The position numbers and the translations under genes are program-made. A DNA stretch of 64,000 nucleotides from Diploptera punctata (lineage: Eukaryota; Arthropoda; Insecta; Blattodea; Blaberidae): contig JASPKZ010010276.1 in the NCBI GenBank assembly GCA_030220185.1, positions 656,501 through 720,500 on the forward strand, in the 5' to 3' direction. The notes beneath the pieces were generated by a model. It was given only the letters and a program-made list of their open reading frames with translations. It was not told the origin of the DNA and made no database searches. Below are positions 22,433-32,039 of the stretch, piece by piece. The number at the start of each line of letters is the position of its first letter. Position 1 is the stretch's first letter.

Positions 22433-22926
22433 ATACTGCGTGCTTTCTGTGAACTCCTCAACAGTCGGCTGCAGACTGGCTGGTCGTTGGAAGCTGTCTC
22501 TCTGTTTATAGCTAAATCCCGGGTGGAGGGGAGGTTTTCTGCGCGCACCGAGTTTTGCGCTGTATTGCCGTGTGCAGAAGTCCTAGGCTTCGTTGTCGTG
22601 TTGTGCAGTGCTGGGATCCAAATTTTGTTTATCTTCAAGGTTTCTTCTTTTTTGTTGAAGGAATTTTTATGTTTATATATTTCTATGGCTTCTCTGTGTA
22701 GTCTGGTGTAGTAATGTGATGTTTGTGATAATACCTGGGTATCTTCAAATCTTATAATATGTTGTTGGTTGTTCATCAAGTGTTCCGCTACGGCCGATTT
22801 TTCATTTTGTTTTAACCTGCAGTGTCTCATGTGTTCTTGTAATCGTGTGTTGATCATTCTTTTTGTTGTACCGATGTACACCTCTCCACAACTGCACGGG
22901 ATACGATATATACCGGCATGACTCAA
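22426..22926 (-). pseudogene. Penelope-like GIY-YIG endonuclease
   Basis: A 166-codon open frame begins 'HAGIYRIPCSCGEVYIGTT'. It contains the GIY and YIG motifs 10-14 residues apart, with an inserted CSCG typical of the Penelope type. 'RLQEHMRHCRL' and 'SAVAEHLMNNQQHIIRFED' follow, with catalytic Arg and Glu candidates. It ends near 22426, overlapping the 3' terminal region. A stop separates it from the RT frame, but it is otherwise intact. It would nick target DNA for retrotransposition. Confidence 0.9.
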
Positions 22927-23114
22927 GGATCTCTAGTGTCTTTGGCTGGGGCGCAGTATATTGCTGATTTTTTGTGTTGGTTTGTAGGTTGTTGCTATGT
23001 TGTATTTCTTTAATATTCGTCCAATTTTCTCTGTTGTTGTTTTGATATAAGGTAGGTAAACCTTACCATTTATCTCTTCCTTGTTTTCGTTCTCGGGCCT
23101 ATATTTCTTGGGAT

Positions 23115-23700
23115 TTATGGCTCGACGAAAATCTGTTTTGCTGTATCCATTGGTAAGAAAAGCTGCATGGAGATGATTGATTTCTTCTTGCAGATACTGT
23201 GGTTCCGAAATCCTTTTGGCTCGTTCAACCAGGGTTTTATTATCCCGCGTTTTTGTCTAGGATGGTGGTTAGACTGTTTGTGTAGGTATCTGTCTGTGTG
23301 AGTATTTTTCCTATAAACCTTGTGTCCAAGTGTCATGTCTTGGTTTCGGATTACCAAAACATCCAAAAACGGTAGACTGTTGTTATGTTCCTTTTCCAGG
23401 GTGAATTGGATGCTGGGACAAATCCCATTAATGTGCTTCTTGAAGTTATCTAGTTCCTCCTCACCGTGTTCCCAAATGACGAAGGTGTCATCCACATATC
23501 TTAGCCAGACTGTGGGTCTTAAGGTAGCATTCTCCAAAGCCTGTTTTTCAAATTTTCCATGTAGAAATTTGCTATTACGGGACTTAATGGACTTCCCATG
23601 GCCACGCCATCTATTTGTTCGTAGAATATACCTCTCCATTGAAAATAAGATTTCTACAAGATATGTCTCACAGAATCTTATTTTCAATGGAGAGGTATAT
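23115..23700 (-). pseudogene. Penelope-like reverse transcriptase (partial)
   Basis: Starting from the head-to-head junction, the minus strand encodes '[19 protein letters not shown]' in one frame. After a one-base shift it continues through '[17 protein letters not shown]', which contains the YVDD catalytic motif of Penelope RTs. 'EEELDNFKKHING', 'SIQFTLEKEHNNSLPFLDV' and 'HPRQKRGIIK' follow. The fingers and motif A region upstream are absent. The protein would normally be telomerase-related RT fused to a GIY-YIG nuclease. Confidence 0.9.
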
Positions 23701-24240
23701 TCTACGAACAAATAGATGGCGTGGCCATGGGAAGTCCATTAAGTCCCATAATAGCAAATTTCTACATGGAAAAATTTGAAAAACAGGCTTTGGCGAATGC
23801 TACCTTAAGACCCACAGTTTGGCTGAGATATGTGGATGACACCTTCGTCATTTGGGAAGGGGAACCACGGTGAGGAGGAACTAGATCAAACTTCAAGAAG
23901 CCCACAAACCGTAATGGGATTTGTACGCAGCATCCAATTCACCCTGGAAAAGGAACATAACAACAGTCTACCGTTTGTGGATGTTTTGGTAATCCGAAAC
24001 CAAGACATGACACTTGGACACAACGTTTATAGGAAAAATACTCACACACAGAACAGATACCTACACAAACAGTATAACCACCCATCCTAGACAAAAACGC
24101 GGGATAAATAAAAAACCCTGGTTGAACGAGCCAAAAGGATTTCGGAACAACAGTATCTGCAAGAAGAAAAGACATCAATTATTCTCATGCAGCTTTTTCT
24201 TACCAATGGATACAGCAAAACAGATTTTCGTCGAGCCATA
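23670..24240 (+). pseudogene. Penelope-like reverse transcriptase (partial, copy 2)
   Basis: It parallels copy 1: '[19 protein letters not shown]', then 'LRYVDDTFVIW' near 23825-23860. Frameshifts follow near 23862 and 23895, where bases differ from copy 1 inside 'EEELDNFKKHING'. 'QFTLEKEHNNSLPFVDVLV' is preserved. More degraded than copy 1. Confidence 0.85.
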
Positions 24241-24429
24241 AATCCCAAGAAATATAGGCCCGAGAACGAAAAACAGGAAGAGAGTAAATGGTAAGCGTTA
24301 ACTACCTTGTATCAAAAACAACAACAGAGAAAATTGGACGAATATTAATGAAATGACAACATAGCAACAACCTACAAACCAACACAAAAAATCAGCAATA
24401 TACTGCGCCCAGCCAAAGACACTAGAGAT

Positions 24430-24547
24430 CCTTTGAGTCATGCCGGTATATATCGTATCCCGTGCAGTTGTGGAGAGGTGTACATCGGTACAACAAAAAG
24501 AATGATCAACACACGATTACAAGAACACATGAGACACTGCAGGTTAA
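24430..24547 (+). pseudogene. GIY-YIG endonuclease, 5' part of copy 2
   Basis: Encodes the 'HAGIYRIPCSCGEV' start and continues to 'EHMRHCRL', where the TTAA insertion breaks it. The reading resumes after 25987. Confidence 0.85.
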
Positions 24548-25986
24548 CCCGTTGGGTGGGCGTTACGTGAATATCCGTCTCAAGAAAGCCTTCACTCGGT
24601 GGGAGTTACGGATATATCCAACGAGATATATATTATTTTTGTTCTAAGTTATTTGGCGATTATGGAACGCAAAATTTTGAAGATCTTTTCTGTATGGGTA
24701 TGACATCTAGTGTGCTTTTTTTCAACCCCCTTTGACCGTGTGCTTTTAACAGTTTTTCTATTACGAGAGTTAAAATCACATATCATGTATGCGCGCAAGA
24801 ACGGACGTAACGTGTATCGGTAACTTGGCCAGCTATCTATATAACATTCGTGATAAAATATTATTCACTAGACGTGTTCAGAAAAATAAAACAGACATCA
24901 ACTGTTTGCTCAACATACTATATCTCTCATAGTCGGATTAAGCCTTAAACCTTAATGCAAGAACGTCTAATTTAATGAAAAAATAATAACTCTGGTACAG
25001 TTTCTTGTAACTTCTTATTCACACGTTTAAATGAGAGGTCTGTCTTTTTATCACATTAGAAAAATATTGCACAAACATTCAATTGGGGTTGCTAACTTTT
25101 TACCCTCCATTCTTCAGTCTTGATAGTAACTAGTTCAAACGTCTTATTTCGCTTTCTAGTTTTTTTTTTCACTTCATCATATTGTTTATAGGAGTACTTA
25201 CCATTTACTGAAAATATGAGTGTTTTCTAAAATGAAGTTATGTAGCCTTCATACTACTAACAACAATAATAACCAGTGACTTCTAAACACACCAGTGTTC
25301 AATAACACCACTGATAATATCTGATGACGTCACATAATCACTATTACTTACTACAATACAACTACTTATTGTACAGATATATATTTTTACGGTATATTAA
25401 AGTTCTACAAATAAAAAAATTGCGATTATTTGTAATAACTCAAAACTAACAGTATTTAGTAACGCCACTGGTCATATGTGTCGTAAAATTTTAATATTTA
25501 CCAGTGTTAAAAGAGATTGTATATTTACATTATAAACTTCGGAGTAAATTGCCAATATAAATAAATTAATTAATTTATACATATATCCTAAATGCTTAGT
25601 TTTTATCGATGTAAGACTTGAAATAACGCACACTGATGACAGACACCATGTAAGGCCAGAGTTAACATTTCTTGCATTTAAGAGATTTGCATACTTTTTA
25701 ATATTCATTACATGTAATATAAATAATGTTTTCCAAATTACTTTTAAATTGAACACGAGAAGACACTTGTGCCGTTTTTGTACTAAAGTTGAAAAAAATA
25801 AAAATATGAAATTTCGATTAAAAAATTATGACCATATGAAAGAGAATGGTTGTTTTGTATAATATTTGATGGATATGTTACAAATGTTTACTCCCTGTAT
25901 TTTTTATAATATTTTAAATTAAAGGAAGAAAAGGCTCCCCACAGAGCTGTAGAACTGCACTAGCTAGGTCCCCAGTTAAGGGGTTT
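24548..25986. mobile_element. TTAA-flanked non-autonomous element
   Basis: TTAA stands at 24544-24547 and 25987-25990, and removing the insert restores exactly the sequence of Penelope copy 1. The insert starts CCCGTTGGGTGGG and its other end, inverted, reads AACCCCTTAACTGGGG, an imperfect terminal repeat if the AA of the duplicated site is included. No transposase is encoded and no long ORF is credible. The TTAA target and CCC ends suggest a piggyBac-type non-autonomous element. The exact family is inference. Confidence 0.75.
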
Positions 25987-26300
25987 TAAAACAAAATGAA
26001 AAATCGGCCGTAGCGGAACACTTGATGAACAACCAACAACATATTATAAGATTTGAAGATACCCAGGTATTATCACAAACATCACATTACTACACCAGAC
26101 TACACAGAGAAGCCATAGAAATATATAAACATAAAAATTCCTTCAACAAAAAAGAAGAAACCTTGAAGATAAACAAAATTTGGATCCCAGCACTGCACAA
26201 CACGACAACGAAGCCTAGGACTTCTGCACACGGCAATACAGTGCAAAATCGGTGCGCGCAGAAAACCTCCCCTCCACCCGGGATTTAGCTATAAACAGAG
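25987..26300 (+). pseudogene. GIY-YIG endonuclease, 3' part of copy 2
   Basis: It resumes with 'KQNEKSAVAEHLMNNQQHI' and runs through 'HREAIEIYKHKNSFNKKEE' to 'LHNTTTKPRTSAHGN', nearly identical to copy 1. A frame change near 26250 ends it early. Confidence 0.85.
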
Positions 26301-26367
26301 AGACAGTTTCCAACGACCAGCCAGTCTGCAGCCGACTGTTGAGGAGTTCACAGAAAGCACGCAGTAT

Positions 26368-26408
26368 CTCCTGATGATGTCTACCGCAGCAGTAGACGAA
26401 ACGTCGAG
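26368..26408 (+). ncRNA. Hammerhead-ribozyme-like motif, copy 2
   Basis: Identical in sequence to the minus-strand motif at 22392-22432. CTGATGA at 26371-26377, stem II 26379-26384/26392-26397, GAAA at 26398-26401, CGTC at 26402-26405. The same caveats apply: an unpaired T after CTGATGA and a very short stem III. Confidence 0.5.
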
Positions 26409-26602
26409 TATGAAGACAACCAGACCACGGCCTATAAGCCCGGAAGACGAACCAAATATGGATCAAGACGCCGGCCGTGAAAGCCTACAATTACATATAC
26501 TTCTACTTAGTTATATTTGGAGAAACGCATTTTGACCCGCCTCAATAATGAAGTCATATAGAAACAGTTTATGTTCATATTCTCAAGAAGTTCTAATATC
26601 TA

Positions 26603-28098
26603 TACAGGATGAAAATTATTTAAAACCGACAAACCTCTGGGAGGTTGTAGGTGACACCAAAACAAATATTTTTCCCTAATCTAATGTTTTCCTGTGAGGA
26701 TTATTTAAACCGTTAGAGGGCGTATTACGCTCTTCAGTTGTCATGAGTGCAACTGTTGTTGATGGTAGGAATTGTTTTGTCCACCAGTGTAGTAGTGAAT
26801 TGTATATGTTTACTAAGTAGCGATGCACCTGGAGTGAGTACACAGATATGGTTCGTGTGTACAACGTAGCGCACCACAACGTACGAGCTACACAGCGGGT
26901 TTATCAACAATAATATCCTAATCGCCGTATCCCGCATCATACGAAGTTTACTGCTGTGTACCAGCGTCTGCGTGAGACCGGGTCATTTAGCAGATTACCT
27001 GGACAGGAACGCCGTCTCACAGTAAGAACGCTACGATTTGAGGAAGCCGTCCTGTAGCATGTGGAGCGAGATCCTTCAATCAGCACTCGTGCAATTGCGC
27101 GTAACATGGGGACGAATCAGACGAATGTACGAAATGCCCTTTAAGAGCAGTTCTTACGTCTATTTCACTTACAGCGTGTCCACAGCCTGGAACCAGTTGA
27201 TTATGCAGCCAGAGCACAGTTTTTGCAGTGGTACCTGGGCCAGTATCAAATGCATCCTACATGTCCACCCTCTGTGTTGTTTACAGATGAAGCAACGTTC
27301 GGGCAAGATGGAGTCTTCAACATGCACAATGCGCATGTTTGGAGTGAGGATAACCCACATGCCACAGTTACTCACGCACATCAAGTGCGGTTCTTCGTTA
27401 CTGTGTGGGCCGGTGTTGTTGGGGACTGTTTAATTGGACCATATTTCCTGCCTAGGCCATTAAATGGCAGGCACAATTACAATGTTCTCTCCAGAGCATT
27501 TGCAGAATTGCTGGAAGACGTCCCGCTTCCTACAAGACAACGCATGTTGTTTCAACATGACGGGGCTCCGGCACATTTCAGTCATCGTGTGCGTCGATTC
27601 TTGAACAAACGGTTTCCAGAAAAGTGGATTGGCAGTGGTGGTCCTGTATCATGGCCTGCTCGATCCCCAGATATGACCCATCTGGAGTTTTTTTTTGTGG
27701 GGAGAGATACGTAACCTTATTTACACAACTCCTGTTGCACCAGAAGAGGATCTGGTTGGCCGGATAGTAGCAGCAGCAGCAGGAGTAATTAACGATACTC
27801 CTGGAGTTTTTGCACATGTTAGATAGAACATGATCCGCCGGTGTAACCTTTGTCTACATGTCAATGTAGGCATTTTTGAACCTCTACTGTAATTTAAGTA
27901 ACTGCGTTGTGTTAATGTGTTGTCTCTTAGTAATAAAAATGCAAAAGTGTTTGTTGGTTTAGTTAATTTTCCGCTAGAGAAATCTTCCTCTACCGGTTTA
28001 AATAATCCTCATAGGAAAAAATGACATAAAGAAAAATATGTTTTTGTGTCCCCTACAACCACCCAGAGTTTTTCGGTTTAAATAATTTTCACTCTGTA
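26603..28098 (+). mobile_element. TA-flanked DNA transposon with about 110-bp TIRs
   Basis: The left end TACAGGATGAAAATTATTT and the inverted right end TACAGAGTGAAAATTATTT are bounded by TA. Similarity continues to GAGGATTATTTAAACCG, over 100 bp inward. The 1496-bp interior carries one transposase pseudogene. Size, TA duplication and transposase type fit the Tc1/mariner superfamily in the broad sense. Confidence 0.9.
26821..27892 (+). pseudogene. DDE transposase (Tc1/mariner superfamily, D-type third residue)
   Basis: Homology starts 'WSEYTDMVRVYN' without an ATG. It runs through 'YQRLRETGSFSRLPGQE' and a helix-turn-helix-like 'ISTRAIARNMGTNQTNV'. The catalytic blocks are 'LFTDEATFGQDGVFN', 'MLFQHDGAPAHFSH', and 'WPARSPDMTHLEFF' with the third acidic residue about 36 residues after the second. 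After a frameshift in a T8 run near 27692 it ends 'EEDLVGRIVAAAAG', 'DTPGVFAHVR', 'IFEPLL'. Premature stops occur near 26911, 27056 and 27146. All three acidic catalytic positions survive, but the stops make it non-functional. Confidence 0.85.
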
Positions 28099-28099
28099 T

Positions 28100-28690
28100 A
28101 TTGTTGGCCTTCACAGTGCTCTAACATTTGAAGTGTTATTTATTTTCAAGGTCAAATGTATTTTCCATTTATTTAATATTGAATTTCGCTCTAATGGAAG
28201 TAAGACGAATGCTACTATCCAATCAACTACATAATCAAATCTATCGATTCATATTGAGTTTCTGTTCCAATGAAACAAACCTAAATCCTTTCTTGTTATT
28301 CAGAATTTAGATAACATTATTTTATTCTCTCTTAAAATCATAATTCGTTTGCACTCTGGTACAATTTATTTAAAAATTCTAATTGTGAAGTCAAAATTCG
28401 AAATATTGTGCTTTTTAAAATACCTGAAAATATTCGTCTGAGCGTTATATTCTTTCGTCCGATTAGACGATCAGAAAAAGAACAAAACGAAAATAAATTA
28501 CACTGGGCAACAAAAAAGAAACGTTTTGTCTGAGAAAGAACAATATGTGATTGTGATAGTATTTTTTCTCCTGAATTCAAATATGATATCGGTTTTTCTC
28601 CATCACGCAAAGTTTCCGAGGGACAGGTTTTTATAATTTCAAACATTTTAATACGTTCTACATTCGTAACTACACAATAATCGAACGTTG
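28100..28690. other. No gene supported
   Basis: A 172-codon minus-strand open frame (28338-28856) exists. Its 5' part overlaps, out of frame, the recognisable fragment at 28699-28870, so I treat it as chance. Confidence 0.4.
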
Positions 28691-28698
28691 GGACTCGC

Positions 28699-28870
28699 CT
28701 ATAAAGTACGAAATGACGATTTTCTGCTATATTTCGCCTGTTGAGCATATCTCTTGATGGTCCAACAATAATCGGCCTGCATATTAGGATTCCATTTGCA
28801 TTGATATCTCTTTTCCATAACTGAAATCTCCTGATGAAAGTGTTCCCCATGCTCATCGCTCAATGGACAA
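28699..28870 (-). pseudogene. Fragment of a repeated arthropod protein of unknown function
   Basis: The minus strand encodes 'LSDEHGEHFHQEISVMEKR' followed by 'MQADYCWTIKRYAQQAKYS'. I recognise this block as recurring in many uncharacterised, multi-copy arthropod proteins (usually 'SDEHGERFHQDI...MEKRYQ...LADYCW'), probably transposon-derived. Only about 60 residues are present, ending at a stop at 28699. Function unknown. Confidence 0.5.
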
Positions 28871-29440
28871 ATGGACGAAAAAACGTTTATTAAAAAATAA
28901 TTATTTAAATACATTAATTGAAATTGAAATAAAAAAATTGTGGGTGACGGAGAAATTCCGATTACATATTTGAAAACACGATAAAAACTGCATTAAGTAA
29001 AACTGTTGGTACTAAGAACGAAAATCATGTTGACCAGGGTTATCTTACAAAGAATTCCACTTAATATATTGCACTAAATAAGATATTTCGTGAGAGTACA
29101 CCCTCATATTAAATAAATTGAAAATATACTTCTACGAACACAATTGAATTGTCAAATTCAAGATAAGAGATGAAAAGTAGACGTTTGGTATTATCATACA
29201 GCTTATAAGATAATCCTAAAATATTCTGGACTTGTATTACAAATCCTACCTTACTGGATATTGTTATTCACATACATAAGGCATGAGAACAGAATCAAAT
29301 CTCAGAGGCTGTCTAGCATGAACACTGAATATAATGAATATAAACCAGGCTTTTGTTGATTTCTCTTCGAAGATCGATACGAAAAATGTATAATAATTCT
29401 AAAAGGTTCGTTAAATATAGACTATCTGTAAACACGTACA
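28870..29440. other. No gene recognised
   Basis: Unassigned AT-rich sequence. Confidence 0.5.
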
Positions 29441-29480
29441 GAGAGAGAGAGGGAGAGAGAAAGAGAGAGAGAGAGAGAAT
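29441..29480. repeat. (GA)n microsatellite
   Basis: A GAGAGA run with a few interruptions. Confidence 0.95.
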
Positions 29481-29534
29481 ATAAATAAATGCAATTATAT
29501 GTTCTGGAACAAAGTTTTATGGTGTATTTAGAGA

Positions 29535-29672
29535 AGTTTCCTGATATTTGTCTTACAGCCGAGGAAAAAACTCGAAATAACGTCACCGAAGTATCTTGTC
29601 CCGACCGGGATCGAACCCGGGTCCGCTAAATGACAAGGCAGCATGCTATATCGAGACCACAGTGGTGGACCT
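29535..29672 (-). mobile_element. SINE family B, head-proximal fragment
   Basis: The minus strand covers the TCTTACAG..GAGGAAAAA block, B box (GGGATCGAACCCGGG) and head (GAGACCACAGTGGTGGAC). The 3' half is lost. Confidence 0.8.
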
Positions 29673-29688
29673 GGCCCCATAGTCCGAT

Positions 29689-30028
29689 TGAGGGTCTTTC
29701 CACTTTTCAACGGTTGCCCTTTTACCAGCCGGCTGCTGGCCCTTCACATCCACATGTGTCAATCACAGAGGTAGATGCTCAACAGCCAGTGTAGGAGTGA
29801 CATGTGGTTAGCATGTCGAGTCCCCCAGCCGTTATAGCTGGTTCCTCAACCTGGAGCCGCTACTTATTGTAGCTACCCAATTGCCTCACGATGCTGGGTG
29901 GGCACCGGTCCCATACTGGCCGAAATACCATGAGAAAATTTCTTCCCCCATGGAGACTCGAACCAGCGCAAGTCCCGTAGCTCTGCGCCAAGGCTTCCTA
30001 CCTTAACCGCTCGGCTACGGCGCGGGAC
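29689..30028 (-). mobile_element. SINE family C with target-site duplication
   Basis: A 340-bp minus-strand copy. The head at its right end includes the B-box-like GAGACTCGAACCAGCGCAAG and GCCGAGCGGTTAAGG (inverse). The tail at its left includes ACATCCACATGTGTCAATC. GGCCCCATAGTCCGAT (29673-29688) and GGCCCCATAGTACGAT (30029-30044) flank it and differ by one base. Other copies are at 44383-44700 and 51651-51970. Confidence 0.85.
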
Positions 30029-30056
30029 GGCCCCATAGTACGATCGATAATGTTAT

Positions 30057-30390
30057 ATCCATCCATCCATCCATAGTAATTCTGCCCGAAGGCAGGTCTT
30101 TCACTGCAATCATAGCATGTTCATGCTATGCTTGCAGCTTTACTAGGGAATTGTAGGTATGATAGCTTCCCGTTGCTTTCCACGCCGATGAAGGATGATG
30201 ATGACGATGATGGCCTTATGATTTCAGGAACCGTTTGGGCCTTAACGTTTTCCTGACATTTGTCTTACAGGTGAGGAAAAACCCCGATAAAAGCTCACCC
30301 AGAAAAACTGCCCCGACCGGGGATCGAACTCGGGCCCGCTGCGTGACAAGGCAGCACGCTACCTCGAGACCACAGCGGTGGACAATATGT
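30057..30390 (-). mobile_element. SINE family B, full length
   Basis: Complete minus-strand copy: ATCC repeats (30057-30075), GCAGGTCTTTCACTGC block, short ATC microsatellite (30192-30212), B box and head ending at GGTGGAC. Confidence 0.9.
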
Positions 30391-31070
30391 TATATAGCCT
30401 ACCTTAATTTTAAAAATCTCTAAATGATAATAAAACTCCAATAAAATCGGTGAAGCAGTTTTTGAGTCCATGAAGGAAAGACTGACTCACAGACACACAT
30501 TTTTACATATAAGATTTTAAGAAAGTATGTTATATAATTATTTTATAATGTATTTAGGTTTGTATTAAATTATATTGCGAGATAATGTAATCGTTGTATC
30601 TGTATGAAGGGGTCGCTTGTCTTTTCTAAACGCTACACAAGCTTCTCCGCCAGCCGTTTGTGTTTTGTTGATGTGCAACACAGTTGAATATTAAGATGGC
30701 GTACGTTGTATAAAACCCGTGCGTGCCGTGTGCAAAACTTAATAAACAAAGTTTGTAATAATTGTGATAGCTGTTTAAACGTGTGTACAGTGTTTTAGTA
30801 ATGTTTTACGCGTGTTTTGTTATGTGTAAAATGGACACAGGAAGTGGGGTTGTCTTGAATTCTGCACAAGGTTCGTAGATTTGTGTTATGATATTGCTAA
30901 CCGTTTGGTAATTGATGTTATCAAAAAATCTCTCTATTTAACCTTAATTTGACCTCCATCTTAAAGGTACCTTGGCTCAAGTTTCCAACATGAGCGGTTG
31001 GAGATTCTGAAAAACCTTACACAGATTCTATAAATATTTTAATTTCACGTATTATTTTTTATTCAACACC
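30391..31070. other. No gene; possible repeat end
   Basis: ATAAAATCGGTGAAGCAGT followed by TGACTCACAGACACACATTT (30435-30505) resembles the 3' end of an interspersed repeat. The rest is unassigned. Confidence 0.4.
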
Positions 31071-32039
31071 AGCTAACACCCGGCGTGTGCTGCTACGCCT
31101 AGAGAAATGAAAATTAATATGCCTTTATATTTAGTTGAATAAGGGAAAGAAAAAATAATTATGAATTTATATCGTAATTATTTTTAGATTACTTATTCCG
31201 ATCTGCTTGGCATAGATGAGCTAAAAGACGAAAATTAATGTGTTTTCAGGTTTAGTTAAATAAGCAAAAGGGAAAAAAACATATCGTATTTATTTTTAGA
31301 TACCCCGTGCTTATTACCCACCGTTACTCGGAAATCTACTTATCCCGATCTTCATGGTATAAGTGAGCTTAAATACGGAAATTAGGCCTAATTTTTTTTT
31401 TATGTTTAATGGAATAAGTAAAAGGAAAAATGTATGTAATCATTATTTCTAAATACCTGGTGCTGATTAATGCGTTTACCGGGAATCTACTTACCCCGAT
31501 CTTATCATAAATGAGCTGAAAGACGAAAATTAATGTGTTTTGTGTTTAGTTGAATAAGTGAGAGGATACATTTATGTAGTAATTATTTTTAGATATCCCG
31601 TGCTCATTACCCGGCGTTACCCAGGAATCTACTTATCACGATCTTCATGGCATAAGCGAGCTAAATACGAAAATTAATGTTTTTATGTTTAGTTGATTAA
31701 GTAAGAGGAAATATATATATAAACATTATTTTTAAATACTCGGTGCTGATTATTGCGTTGACCGGGAATCTACTTATCCCGACCCTCTTAGCATTAATGA
31801 GCTGAAAGACAAAACTTAATGTGTTTTTATGTTTAGTTGAATAAGTAAGATGAAAAATATATATAATCATTATTTTTAAATACTTGGTGCTGATTATTGC
31901 CTTGCCCGGCAAACTACTTATCAAGATAAGCTGAAAGACGAAAATTAATGTGTTTTTATGTTTAGTTGAAAAAGTTAAAGGAGAAAATATATATATATAT
32001 ATATATATCGTAATTATTTTTATATACCTCGTGATGATT

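Larger units (their letters stand above)
22338..23658 (-). mobile_element. Penelope-like element, copy 1
   Basis: On the minus strand: RT (23658 to about 23100), linker, GIY-YIG endonuclease (22926-22426), then a 3' terminal region with a hammerhead-like motif (22392-22432), ending in AACCAAATATGGAT. The 5' part of the RT is missing. It is inverted head to head with copy 2 at about 23658. The target DNA of copy 2's TTAA insertion is intact here (GCAGGTTAAAACAAAATG in inverse at about 22805-22825). Confidence 0.9.
23659..26500 (+). mobile_element. Penelope-like element, copy 2, split by insertion
   Basis: This copy runs plus from the head-to-head junction: RT (23670-24240), linker, start of GIY-YIG (24430-24547). 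A 1.44-kb TTAA-flanked insertion (24548-25986) follows, then the rest of GIY-YIG and the 3' end (25987-26500) with the second hammerhead-like motif. It ends in CGGCCGTGAAAGCC at about 26480. Sequence identity to copy 1 is high, with scattered changes and small indels. Confidence 0.9.

Noticed and set aside
23320..23715. 131-codon plus-strand ORF
   Set aside because: Antisense of the Penelope-like RT in copy 1.
28338..28856. 172-codon minus-strand ORF
   Set aside because: It overlaps, out of frame, a recognisable protein fragment and shows no motif itself.
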